Below are positions 56,160 through 64,000 of a stretch of DNA of 64,000 nucleotides, one piece after another. Position numbers and translations under genes: made by a program. Origin of the DNA: Planctomycetaceae bacterium UBA2671 (GTDB lineage: Bacteria > Planctomycetota > Planctomycetia > Planctomycetales > Planctomycetaceae); assembly GCA_002359185.1 (NCBI GenBank), contig DEML01000096.1, positions 93,645 through 157,644 on the forward strand. Reading direction: 5' to 3'. Every line of letters begins with the position of its first letter. Position 1 is the stretch's first letter. A model generated the notes under the pieces. It saw only the letters and a list, made by a program, of their open reading frames with translations. It was not told the DNA's origin and made no database searches.

Positions 56160-58040
56160 ATGCGATTCCTGATCCTCGGATTATTATTCTTTTCAATGGC
56201 CGCTTCTGCGAAAAATGTCTCAGCAACTGACTTACCGAATATTTTATGGATCACCAGTGAAGACAACGGGCCAGAATTGGGGTGCTACGGCGATGAATAT
56301 GCCGATACGCCCAATATCGATCAACTGGCCACTCGGGGCTTACGATATAATTATTGCTGGTCGAATGCTCCCGTTTGCGCTCCTGCCCGAACAACGATTA
56401 TTTCCGGAATGTATCCTCCCAGTCTGGGAGCCCAGCATATGCGGTCGCATCTGCCGATGCCGGAACAGTTGAAAATGTATCCGGAACATCTTCGCAAAGC
56501 AGGCTATTATTGCACGAATAACAGCAAAGAAGACTACAACCTGGAAAAGCCAGCGGATCTGTGGGATGACAGCAGTCGGAAAGCTCACTGGAAAAATCGG
56601 GGTGAAGATCAACCGTTCTTTGCAATTTTCAATCACACAATCAGTCATGAAAGTCAGCTGCGAAAACGACCTCACACTGCCGTTCAAGATCCAGCCGGTG
56701 TGCGTGTGCCAGCTTATCATCCCGATACTCCCGAAGTTCGTCAGGACTGGGCTCAATATTATGACAAGCTGACTGAGATGGATCAATTAGTCGGTCAGAA
56801 TATCGAAGAACTTGAGAAAGCCGGGCTGTTAGATGAGACGATCATCTTCTATTACGGCGACCATGGCTCCGGGATGCCACGTCACAAACGCTGGCCTTAT
56901 AATAGTGGTCTGCACGTGCCCTTGATTGTTGTGATTCCCGAGAAATTTCAGCATCTGGCTCCGCCGGAATATAAAGTCAATGGAGCTTCTGATCGTCTCG
57001 TCAGTTTTGTGGACCTGGCTCCGACTGTGCTGAGCCTTGCTGGTGTGAAGCCGCCTGAGGAGTGGCAGGGTCATGCATTTGCAGGACAGTTCACTGCCCC
57101 CGAACAGGATTACATTTTCGGATTCCGAGGTCGCATGGATGAACGTCCCGATTTTGTCCGCAGTGTCCGCAATGAACGATTTATTTACATCCGACATTTC
57201 AATCGCCATCGCCCTTACGGTCAGTTCGTACATTATATGTTCCGCACACCGACAACCCGAAAATGGTTCGAACTTCATGAACAGGGCAAACTGACGCCGG
57301 CTCAGGATTTTTTCTGGCAGACCAAACCGGTTGAAGAGTTGTACGATCTGCAGGCTGATCGAGATGAAGTCAATAATCTGGCCGACGATCCTGCTCATGA
57401 AGAAACCTTGCAGGATTTCCGACAGGCGTTATTTCAATTCATGATTGAAACGAAAGATCTGGGAATTGTACCCGAAGCGGAATTGCAACAGCGAACGGAT
57501 GGAAAATCACCTTACGATGTTCAACGCAATGGAGAGTTGCTCGCTCAATACGATCGTGTGCTCCTGACTGCGGCTGCTGCTTCTCATCTGGATGTCGATA
57601 AGATCGATCAGGAGACGATGGTGAGCGCTTTTCAAAATGATGAAGCGACCATTCGCTACTGGGCTTGTGAATGGGCTTTGATGAATGAGAAGAAAGGAGT
57701 CGACAAAGCTCGCAAGCAACTGGTGAAATGTCTGAAAGACTCTTCATCCAGTGTTCGAGTTGCCGCGGCGGAAGCTCTCGGAAGATACGGCAGCGAAGAG
57801 GATCTGAAGCAGGCATTGCCTGTGTTATTAAAAGCAGCTGATCTGAATGAAAGCGATGTTTATACAGCGATTGCGGCTTTGAACTCCCTGGATTATCTGG
57901 ATGATCGCGCGAAATCGATCCGGGATGAAATTGAGGCTCTGCCAGAAAAAGTGAAGCAGATGCCACCTCGAACGGATTCGTATGTGCCACGATTGAAAGA
58001 AAAAATCATGGCGGATCTGGATGGCAAACCGACGCCGTAG
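56160..58040 (+). CDS. Sulfatase with C-terminal HEAT-like repeats
   Basis: 626 residues with a signal peptide (to about 22, ASAKNVSA). The sulfatase fold starts at NILWITSEDNGPELGCYGDEYADTPNIDQLATRG. C73-A-P-A-R77 (NAPVCAPARTTIISGMYP) is the formylglycine site. Metal-binding residues occur near YYGDHGSGMPRHKRWPY. A late part (from about residue 480) is helical, with repeats like IRYWACEWALMNEK and VRVAAAEALGRYGSEEDLKQA. The substrate, probably a sulfated polysaccharide, cannot be named. No maturation enzyme is in the window. Confidence 0.93.
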   Translation: MRFLILGLLFFSMAASAKNVSATDLPNILWITSEDNGPELGCYGDEYADTPNIDQLATRGLRYNYCWSNAPVCAPARTTIISGMYPPSLGAQHMRSHLPMPEQLKMYPEHLRKAGYYCTNNSKEDYNLEKPADLWDDSSRKAHWKNRGEDQPFFAIFNHTISHESQLRKRPHTAVQDPAGVRVPAYHPDTPEVRQDWAQYYDKLTEMDQLVGQNIEELEKAGLLDETIIFYYGDHGSGMPRHKRWPYNSGLHVPLIVVIPEKFQHLAPPEYKVNGASDRLVSFVDLAPTVLSLAGVKPPEEWQGHAFAGQFTAPEQDYIFGFRGRMDERPDFVRSVRNERFIYIRHFNRHRPYGQFVHYMFRTPTTRKWFELHEQGKLTPAQDFFWQTKPVEELYDLQADRDEVNNLADDPAHEETLQDFRQALFQFMIETKDLGIVPEAELQQRTDGKSPYDVQRNGELLAQYDRVLLTAAAASHLDVDKIDQETMVSAFQNDEATIRYWACEWALMNEKKGVDKARKQLVKCLKDSSSSVRVAAAEALGRYGSEEDLKQALPVLLKAADLNESDVYTAIAALNSLDYLDDRAKSIRDEIEALPEKVKQMPPRTDSYVPRLKEKIMADLDGKPTP

Positions 58041-58113
58041 TTGATTGACCCCTTACTCTCATTTCCTACAGTTTATAGAAAGAATTTATCTGACAAAATC
58101 CATGATAAACAAT

Positions 58114-58149
58114 AAACGCCACTGCTGACTGATCAGCAGTGGCGTTTTT
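58114..58149. terminator. Two-way intrinsic terminator
   Basis: AAACGCCACTGCT, loop GACTGATC, AGCAGTGGCGTTT, then TT. It separates the convergent sulfatase and J-like genes. Confidence 0.92.
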
Positions 58150-58172
58150 AATTTCTGAATTCGAGTGATCGA

Positions 58173-59195
58173 TCACTTCTTGAAATGCTTCTCATACAGC
58201 AAAAAGAAAGCAATCGGCGGCACGATGAAGATCAATCCCAGGAAGAAGGACCAGCGGGGAAACAGGTATGGTTTGATCAGAAATTGATCGATCAGTGCGG
58301 AGCCGACGACTGCCCAACACATGAAGATCAGACCAAGTTGAAAGTTCTCTTTTTTCTCAGCGTCCGTCATTTCAGACTTAGGCTTTTCCGCTTTCGCTTT
58401 GCCCGAACTCTTGCCAGATTTTTTACCCCCACCGACTGACTTGGATTCAAACTGAGCAGCAATCGCTTCGTCGCGGGCTCCTGGTGCGTAATATTTTGCG
58501 ATTGACTGATTGATTTGTAGTGGTGTGGCAATGACTGCACGCATCGGTTTCCCGAATCGCAATCGGAATTCATCTTCGAGTTCATGATCCGGTTCATCCA
58601 TGGCGGCGACCAGGATCACATCTTCATCGATAAACAAGGGAAGAATGCTGTGCGTTTTGACAAGTTTTCGAGGAACCTGATCGAGTACATTGTCATCCGG
58701 TAATGTCGATTCGAGATCGACAAACGGTCGTCCCAACTCCTGAGCCAAAGCCTCGGCTGCTTTCTGTGGAGTGACCAGTTTCATCTGCACGATGGCGTCG
58801 CGATGTGTTAAACCGCGACGGTCAGCGAACTCTTCGATTTCAGAAATCTGACCTTTATCAATTTCACCTTCTGCAGCAAGAATCCGCAGCATCGGCTTGC
58901 TGCCGCGCTCTTTTTCATCTCCAAATTCGCGACCGAGGCTCTCATCGTAATCCCGTTTGCGGGATTTGTCGGTCAGGCACAACATGGCCTTGGCTAACTC
59001 ATTGAGCAAGTCCTGTGACTCAAGCATATAGTCACCGGTCGCATACTGACGGACGAGAGCATTGAGCTTTTTGTAATGGGCGCGAATCTTCTCGGGATCA
59101 TCTTCGAAATCGATCAGACGCAATAACTGATAGTGCGTTGGTGGCCGAAGCTCCTCGGGAATTCCGAGCCACTGTTTATAAACATCAATCGCCAC
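58173..59195 (-). CDS. J-like/MshEN membrane protein, Hsp70 partner candidate
   Basis: 340 residues in three parts. The first 85 (YKQWLGIPEELRPPTHYQLLRL...HYKKLNALVRQYA...DLLNELAKAMLCLTDKSRKRDYDESLG) follow J-domain helices but lack the HPD tripeptide. Residues about 115-235 resemble the MshEN/T2SSE N-terminal domain that binds c-di-GMP in some proteins (FADRRGLTHRDAIVQMKLVTPQKAAEALAQELG, LVKTHSILPLFIDEDVILVAAMDEP). A Lys/Ser-rich linker leads to two C-terminal helices (about 285-335), so it is membrane-bound. It starts 51 bases after the Hsp70-like stop codon on the same strand. Confidence 0.8.
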   Translation of the reverse strand: MAIDVYKQWLGIPEELRPPTHYQLLRLIDFEDDPEKIRAHYKKLNALVRQYATGDYMLESQDLLNELAKAMLCLTDKSRKRDYDESLGREFGDEKERGSKPMLRILAAEGEIDKGQISEIEEFADRRGLTHRDAIVQMKLVTPQKAAEALAQELGRPFVDLESTLPDDNVLDQVPRKLVKTHSILPLFIDEDVILVAAMDEPDHELEDEFRLRFGKPMRAVIATPLQINQSIAKYYAPGARDEAIAAQFESKSVGGGKKSGKSSGKAKAEKPKSEMTDAEKKENFQLGLIFMCWAVVGSALIDQFLIKPYLFPRWSFFLGLIFIVPPIAFFLLYEKHFKK

Positions 59196-59246
59196 GAGTC
59201 TTCACTCCATTCATTATGAACATTCTCAGTCAAATACAAACCGAAC

Positions 59247-60824
59247 TTATTCGACTGTATATTCCAGAGCGAGAGTTTCCATGGCATCGACGCCAGCTGA
59301 ATCCAAACCAGAATCGCGGACAATTTGCGTGGCGGCTTCTCGATTTCCTGTCAAATCGCGAGCAGTCGCACTGATACGACCATTGGCATCGTAACTGTAG
59401 GTCACTTCGACAGGTGAGTTCTGCGGAAGGTTTGGCGGCAAATCGACGATGCGGAAGTCGCCAATCAAAGTACAGGCAGCCGGGTCTTTGGCTTCCCCTT
59501 CGAGGATGTGCACATGAATCGAACGCTGGTTAGGCGAGTTTGTGACAAACCGCTGAGAAACATTGAATGGAATCTGAGTGTTTTTGGGGATCATGATGTG
59601 ATTGATCTTCTGAACCCGGTTGTTGGGATCGGTGATCTTAATTCCCAAAGAGTGCGAGTTGACGTCAGCAGTACTGACCGAACGGAGTCGATCCAAAGCC
59701 GCCTTGGCCAGTTTGGTTCCGCCGCCAGTTGCCCGGGCTTCCAGAATAGCAGCATGAATCGCGGCTCCCTGGGAAACGGCTTCTTCAGGAGAGACATCAC
59801 GAGAAGGTTTACGGCCTGCCACTTCAATGAGCATCGCTTCAACAACCGGCATATGAGTCGAACCACCGACGACGACAATATCATCCAACTCCCCAGCTTT
59901 GACGCCAGCCTGCTGCATAACCAACTCGGTCGTATCGCGTGTTCGCTGCATCAGGTCGGCAGTCATACGTTCAAAGTCGCCGCGAGTTAACGCAACCGTT
60001 AACGTTTTTCCCTGATAATACAGGCTGACAGGCACCTGAGATTTTTGACTCAACTGTCGTTTTGCATCTTCACATTCCTGAGTGAACTGCAGCAGCGTTT
60101 CCGGATCTTCACGAGGATCGGTTCCGTGTTTCTGCAGATACTGTTCAGAGACATGGTCGACCACACGGCGGGTCCAGTCGAGACCACCAAGCATCACGTC
60201 TCCGTCGGTCGCGAGCACGCGGAAGTTTGTCGGCGTGTATTCGACAACGGTGACGTCGAATGTACCACCCCCGAGATCGTAGACGAGAATCGTCTTCTTT
60301 TTAAAGTCCGCCTTCTTGACACCCAATTCGCCTTTGATCCAGGCATAAGCCAGCGTGGCGGCTGTCGGTTCATTGATAATATCGACAACATTCAATCCAG
60401 CAATTCGGCCAGCATCCTGAGTCGCTTTACGGCGAACATCATTGAAGTAATACGGCACGGTAATTACGGCATTGGCAATGGGTCCGATCCGTTCTTCAGC
60501 ATCCTGCTTGAGTTTTTTAAGGATCAAGGCGGAGATAAATTCCGGTGTCAGCTTCTTATTCTGGAAGACGACGTAGAAATCCTTGTTCCCCATCTGTCGT
60601 TTGATCGCTTCGATAATTCGTTCGGGATCTTCGACAGACATCCGTTCGAATGTCGGCCCGACAACCACCTGACCTTCTTCACTCAGAATGACAATCGAAG
60701 GAGTGATGGTTCGATCATCCGAATTCAAAAGAGCGGCTGGTTCGCCTGTATCATCCATCATGGATATTGAAGAGAACGTCGTTCCCAAGTCGATTCCGAC
60801 AGTATTGCCCTCAAGAAACTGCAT
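59247..60824 (-). CDS. Hsp70-family protein without the C-terminal lid
   Basis: 525 residues against about 635 in DnaK. The nucleotide-binding domain is complete: GIDLGTTFSS, VITVPYYFNDVRRKATQDAGRIAGLNVVDIINEPTAATLAYA, YDLGGGTFDVTVVEY, VVGGSTHMPVVE. The substrate-binding beta domain follows (SLGIKITDPNNRVQKINHIMIPKN...VEVTYSYDANGRISATARD). The protein stops soon after, so the alpha-helical lid is missing or reduced. This is not the main DnaK but a specialised paralogue, comparable in length to HscC. It forms a unit with the J-like gene downstream. Confidence 0.92.
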   Translation of the reverse strand: MQFLEGNTVGIDLGTTFSSISMMDDTGEPAALLNSDDRTITPSIVILSEEGQVVVGPTFERMSVEDPERIIEAIKRQMGNKDFYVVFQNKKLTPEFISALILKKLKQDAEERIGPIANAVITVPYYFNDVRRKATQDAGRIAGLNVVDIINEPTAATLAYAWIKGELGVKKADFKKKTILVYDLGGGTFDVTVVEYTPTNFRVLATDGDVMLGGLDWTRRVVDHVSEQYLQKHGTDPREDPETLLQFTQECEDAKRQLSQKSQVPVSLYYQGKTLTVALTRGDFERMTADLMQRTRDTTELVMQQAGVKAGELDDIVVVGGSTHMPVVEAMLIEVAGRKPSRDVSPEEAVSQGAAIHAAILEARATGGGTKLAKAALDRLRSVSTADVNSHSLGIKITDPNNRVQKINHIMIPKNTQIPFNVSQRFVTNSPNQRSIHVHILEGEAKDPAACTLIGDFRIVDLPPNLPQNSPVEVTYSYDANGRISATARDLTGNREAATQIVRDSGLDSAGVDAMETLALEYTVE

Positions 60825-60851
60825 AGCTTAACCCGTTGTCTTTCACGATCT

Positions 60852-60935
60852 CTACGAAACAATGTATTTGTCCTGTCCGCATTCATAGCACCAGAAATTT
60901 ATCTGGCCGTTATGCCGGAAGGAACCTTGACCCAA
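60852..60935 (-). CDS. Candidate 27-codon ORF with CYEC motif, upstream of the Hsp70-like gene
   Basis: A TTG-started frame ends 27 bases before the Hsp70-like ATG and contains INFWCYECGQDKYIVS, like the first half of a planctomycete zinc ribbon (CxxCG). The second Cys pair is absent. No good ribosome binding site. It may be a remnant or a small leader peptide. Confidence 0.25.
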   Translation of the reverse strand: MGQGSFRHNGQINFWCYECGQDKYIVS

Positions 60936-61201
60936 AACTCATCAACAGCAGCAATTGTGTTTGTTTAGAATACTGATATCAGACTCTGAGTTTCAACGAA
61001 GTGAAACATGACGAGCACGTCATTTTCCGGGAATTCTGAAATTTGCGTCTGTTGAGAGGATTATGATGAAGTCCTCATTGTGCTATCGCCACACAGAGGT
61101 TGCAAGACATAAGCGGTTTTCTTGCCGTAATTTCAGCCGAAGGGGAAATACGACGGATTTGATTAGAGTGATCGAATAGAACACTAAACCACCGAATTTA
61201 T

Positions 61202-61306
61202 TAGAGCATTTCTAAATGCAGTGTGCCTTCACATGTACGATTATTTGCCTAAATCGCTACATTTGCTCAGGCAGAATGCGGAAAATTAATTTTGGAAATG
61301 CTCTAG
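61202..61306. repeat. 105-base MITE-like element
   Basis: TAGAGCATTTCTAAA at the left end and its near-perfect complement at the right (TTTGGAAATGCTCTA) form 15-base terminal inverted repeats around a non-coding core. It sits in the 500-base gap upstream of the Hsp70-like gene. Confidence 0.65.
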
Positions 61307-61331
61307 AAGTGCTACTACTGGGAGTTCATTT

Positions 61332-61757
61332 CTAAAACCAGTCGAGTTCCCCAATCCTCACACCCAGGATAAACACAATCGTAAGAAACGAACCCACAAT
61401 CTGAACGAGAATGGCGGCATTGACGACGTTTAACAATTCCAGAGTTTTATTGGAAAGTCGTTCCCGGTTTTCCACGGCCAGCTTTTGAATGGAATCGTAA
61501 ATCAGTTCACCGGCGATAATTAGAATGACACACAGGAACACCAACGCCCAGGTGAGCAACGACAATTCAACGACGACTGCAGTGCACAACAATATGCTGA
61601 TTGCGAAAAAATCGAAGAAGAGCGTACTACTCATCCGAAAACATTGCGTAATGCCCCGCTCGGCATCGACGAGCCGTTGCCGCCAGGGCGAACGATTCGG
61701 ACGAGGTTCCTCGACTGAGTCTTCCGTTTTTATTAAATCGATTAACGAAGTATGCAT
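61332..61757 (-). CDS. Small membrane protein, degenerate DgkA-like
   Basis: 141 residues. AERGITQCFRMSSTLFFDFFAISILLCTAVVVELSLLTWALVFLCVILIIAGELIYDSIQKLA has the spacing and helix order of prokaryotic diacylglycerol/undecaprenol kinase, but the catalytic E-x2-NT-A-IE reads GELIYDSIQKLA, so several active residues differ. A third helix follows near the C terminus. Role uncertain; lipid kinase activity is doubtful. Confidence 0.55.
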   Translation of the reverse strand: MHTSLIDLIKTEDSVEEPRPNRSPWRQRLVDAERGITQCFRMSSTLFFDFFAISILLCTAVVVELSLLTWALVFLCVILIIAGELIYDSIQKLAVENRERLSNKTLELLNVVNAAILVQIVGSFLTIVFILGVRIGELDWF

Positions 61758-61866
61758 CCGATCTCCACGGCCGTGAAGGGATTAAATGGTCCAGGGTCAA
61801 GGGACTTGAGTCCAGGGGACGATTTGCAATTCTCTAACCACTCATCACTCATCTCTAACCTCTCCA

Positions 61867-64000
61867 TTATTGTGTTCCCAGGAGTGAGCTGAGTCGATTG
61901 GAGGAACCATCGATTGGTCCGAGGCGGGGTTCAATCATAAAGCCGACGCCGAAATTGCCTTTACTGCTATCGACAGACAATCCGAGATGGATCAGGAAGT
62001 CGGAACGAATTCCAGTAATTGTAAACGATTGACCGCGATCCTGATTTTCCGCGATATCGTAAGCGGTTCCGAAAGTGGCAATCCATTTTTGACTCATCGC
62101 ATAACTGGCGCTCGCTGTCAGGAGTTGACTTTCCAAAGGTCCTGCCTGAATGTTGCGATATCCCAGATACAGGCTGCCGCGAGTGCTGCGTTGTGTCAGG
62201 AAACCGACGTCCCAGGCTTGTGGCGCATCTTCAAAGAAATCAAATTCCCCATTGGCCAGAATTTTTGTACGGGAACCGACATCCCACATATAATTCGCGG
62301 TCAGTAATCCAAAGTCTTCGCCGAAATTATCGCTGTCGGCATCCGGGAAGTAGGACAATCCTAAGTCGAGAGTCATCCAGTCTTTAATCCGCTGTCGCTC
62401 GGGTGGACCAACCTTGGTTTGCAGGCGATGATTCCAGTTGAAGCGGGCCACCTGCTGATCATCGACCAGTTCAAAATAAGGTGAGCTGACATTACGGGCT
62501 GCCCCGGAACGGACCGCATAATTTCGCGGATCAAACTGAGTCGGCAACAGAGCATTGTTCATAAAGCCGAACGTGTTGAAGATCAATCGCGTGCGGAATC
62601 GTTCCTGAGCGTTTTCATCAAATTCGTTGTACTGAGGGACATCGCTCAAATCCTGAGTCGAATCAGCAAAGTAATAGTCGACTCCCAGATTCTGTTTGTG
62701 AGCCAGTCCATTGATTCCGAGCAAGGGACTGAATAGGTGCGGATAAGTTTTCCAGAGCATTAAATTCGCCCGGATCCCCGCAGACCCATAAAAACGATTC
62801 AAGTTGTTATTCGTGAATCCATCATCCTGCCAGTAAGCCGCTTCGCCCAGCAGGTAAGGATCGAATTTCACAGGCCCCAGATTGAAAGGCATGGAAAGTT
62901 CATGACGAGTCGAAAGTACCACCCCTTCTGCTTCGGGAGTGTAAGTCAGAGGTACATACAAATCGTTGGGATCATCGGGAGCATCGCCCGGTCGCAATTG
63001 ACCATAACCAGCTGAGGATCGGGACGAGTAAACGAGACGATCCCATAACAGAGGTTCGCCCAGGATCGTCAGATCCGCTTTCGGCAACCAGTTCGTTTCG
63101 GTTTCAAATTCATTGAGCTGGAATCGCCCCATGATTGAAGTCGCAATGTTATCTTCCTGATGATTGATGCTGATCAGAGTTTCGTTGTCTTTGCCCTGAT
63201 CCCATTCCTCTTCATAATATTGTTCGAGGAAATTGCGATCACTTAAAAATCCAAGTTCGCCCGTCACCCACAACGAGTCCGACATGTGCTGGCGGTGTCG
63301 CCATAAGGCGCGTCCCCGTGTGTTCGAAGCGACATCCAGATCGCGGCGATCCAGACCCAGGTTGTCAGTGCCCCAATCATTAATCCAGACAGCTTCCGTT
63401 TCGCCAAAATAACTTCCTGCAGTGCCGATGGGTGCACAACCAGCGTAGGTGGCATCTGTTCCGAGCCAGAATCCGCGTTCGGTATACATATCGGCTTGAA
63501 GATTCCAATCCAGATCATCCGCCCCTTTCAAGCCGAGCAACTTGGAAAGATTCCAGACCGTCTTCAACTGTCCGCCAAAAATATTGTCCTGACCGAGAGT
63601 CAGACTTTCGATCGGAATATGCGGATCCTCAGCAGGTCCACTCACATACGGGGCAAAAAAGATGGGAGCTTCACCGACGCGGAATTTATTGTTCAGACTC
63701 GTGATCCAGGGTTTCGGACGGGCGACCTGCAAACCTGTTTGAGGATCGACTTCGGGATCACCACCACCAACCCAGCCACGGTCGTAACGATTTTCAATAA
63801 AAATATCTCCGGCTTCCATACGATAAGTCGGTACGCCAAATTCACTCCCAGAGACCCATGCATTTTCTGCATGAAAACTGTCGTGCGACAATTGCCGAAT
63901 CCGGTCCGCTCGCAACTTGAGATCTCCCTGCATGTCGGGAACATTGACTCGCATTTCACTATCGAGCAGGACTGCTCGATCTTCTCGGATATCGTAATAG
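61867..64000 (-). CDS. LptD-like outer-membrane protein, 5' end outside window
   Basis: At least 710 residues; the frame is open to the right edge, reading YYDIREDRAVLLDSEMRVNV before the first internal ATG at 63954. The first visible part is the end of an OstA-like periplasmic jellyroll (GDLKLRADRIRQLS). The rest is beta-barrel-like with many alternating aromatic strands (DMYTERGFWLGTDATYAG, YGSAGIRANLMLWKTYPH), as in LptD, which inserts lipopolysaccharide in the outer membrane. Conserved Cys pairs were not checked. Fits the LptF/G-type permease at 52.6 kb. Confidence 0.8.
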   Translation of the reverse strand, partial: YYDIREDRAVLLDSEMRVNVPDMQGDLKLRADRIRQLSHDSFHAENAWVSGSEFGVPTYRMEAGDIFIENRYDRGWVGGGDPEVDPQTGLQVARPKPWITSLNNKFRVGEAPIFFAPYVSGPAEDPHIPIESLTLGQDNIFGGQLKTVWNLSKLLGLKGADDLDWNLQADMYTERGFWLGTDATYAGCAPIGTAGSYFGETEAVWINDWGTDNLGLDRRDLDVASNTRGRALWRHRQHMSDSLWVTGELGFLSDRNFLEQYYEEEWDQGKDNETLISINHQEDNIATSIMGRFQLNEFETETNWLPKADLTILGEPLLWDRLVYSSRSSAGYGQLRPGDAPDDPNDLYVPLTYTPEAEGVVLSTRHELSMPFNLGPVKFDPYLLGEAAYWQDDGFTNNNLNRFYGSAGIRANLMLWKTYPHLFSPLLGINGLAHKQNLGVDYYFADSTQDLSDVPQYNEFDENAQERFRTRLIFNTFGFMNNALLPTQFDPRNYAVRSGAARNVSSPYFELVDDQQVARFNWNHRLQTKVGPPERQRIKDWMTLDLGLSYFPDADSDNFGEDFGLLTANYMWDVGSRTKILANGEFDFFEDAPQAWDVGFLTQRSTRGSLYLGYRNIQAGPLESQLLTASASYAMSQKWIATFGTAYDIAENQDRGQSFTITGIRSDFLIHLGLSVDSSKGNFGVGFMIEPRLGPIDGSSNRLSSLLGTQ

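Overview
The window is ordinary chromosomal DNA of a planctomycete (Planctomycetota). The signs are a DUF1549/DUF1553 protein followed by a Tat-exported DUF1501 protein, a 1023-residue PVC-type dehydrogenase/HEAT/cytochrome c protein, a sulfatase, a J-like/MshEN protein of a planctomycete type, roughly 48% GC, and loosely packed genes separated by short inverted repeats. A genus close to Rubinisphaera or Gimesia is a guess from gene style only. No rRNA, tRNA, CRISPR array, prophage or complete insertion sequence was seen.

Layout. 1-701: no convincing gene. 0.7-8 kb, all forward: RNase Y, TrpE, a secreted protein, HemW, RimO, PgsA. 8-15.5 kb, mostly reverse: asparagine synthetase and a GT4 glycosyltransferase in one unit, DprA, IspH, with a forward TPR protein between. 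15.9-24 kb: SPFH-GYF protein, PVC cytochrome protein, glycerate kinase (reverse), a secreted protein, a LuxR-type regulator. 24-27.6 kb reverse: IlvC, IlvN, photolyase. 27.8-30.3 kb forward: an ABC ATPase and a permease with a His-rich loop, then an antitoxin gene broken by a stop codon. 30.5-37 kb: GT2, ScpA, a divergent UvrA paralogue, a secreted protein, Asd. 37.7-45 kb: membrane protein, DUF1549 and DUF1501 proteins, a receiver-like protein and a secreted protein. 45.3-50.3 kb forward: the classical cluster rplY-pth-rpsF-ssb-rplI-dnaB, lacking rpsR (S18). 50.5-64 kb: an SDR-like protein without its catalytic Tyr, an Hpt protein, an LptF/LptG permease, GlgX, sulfatase, a J-like/MshEN membrane protein beside a lidless Hsp70, a DgkA-like membrane protein, and an LptD-like outer-membrane protein running off the right edge.

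How it fits together. Housekeeping genes (translation, replication, RNA decay, branched-chain and aromatic amino acids, isoprenoids, phospholipid) are mixed with envelope genes (LptF/G- and LptD-like, glycosyltransferases, PgsA), in line with a planctomycete outer membrane. The least expected items are the Hsp70/J-like pair at 58.2-60.9 kb, the broken antitoxin at 30 kb, and several families of small inverted repeats. These include a roughly 68-bp family present in three full copies plus one remnant, and a 289-bp nest of palindromes at 42.2-42.5 kb.
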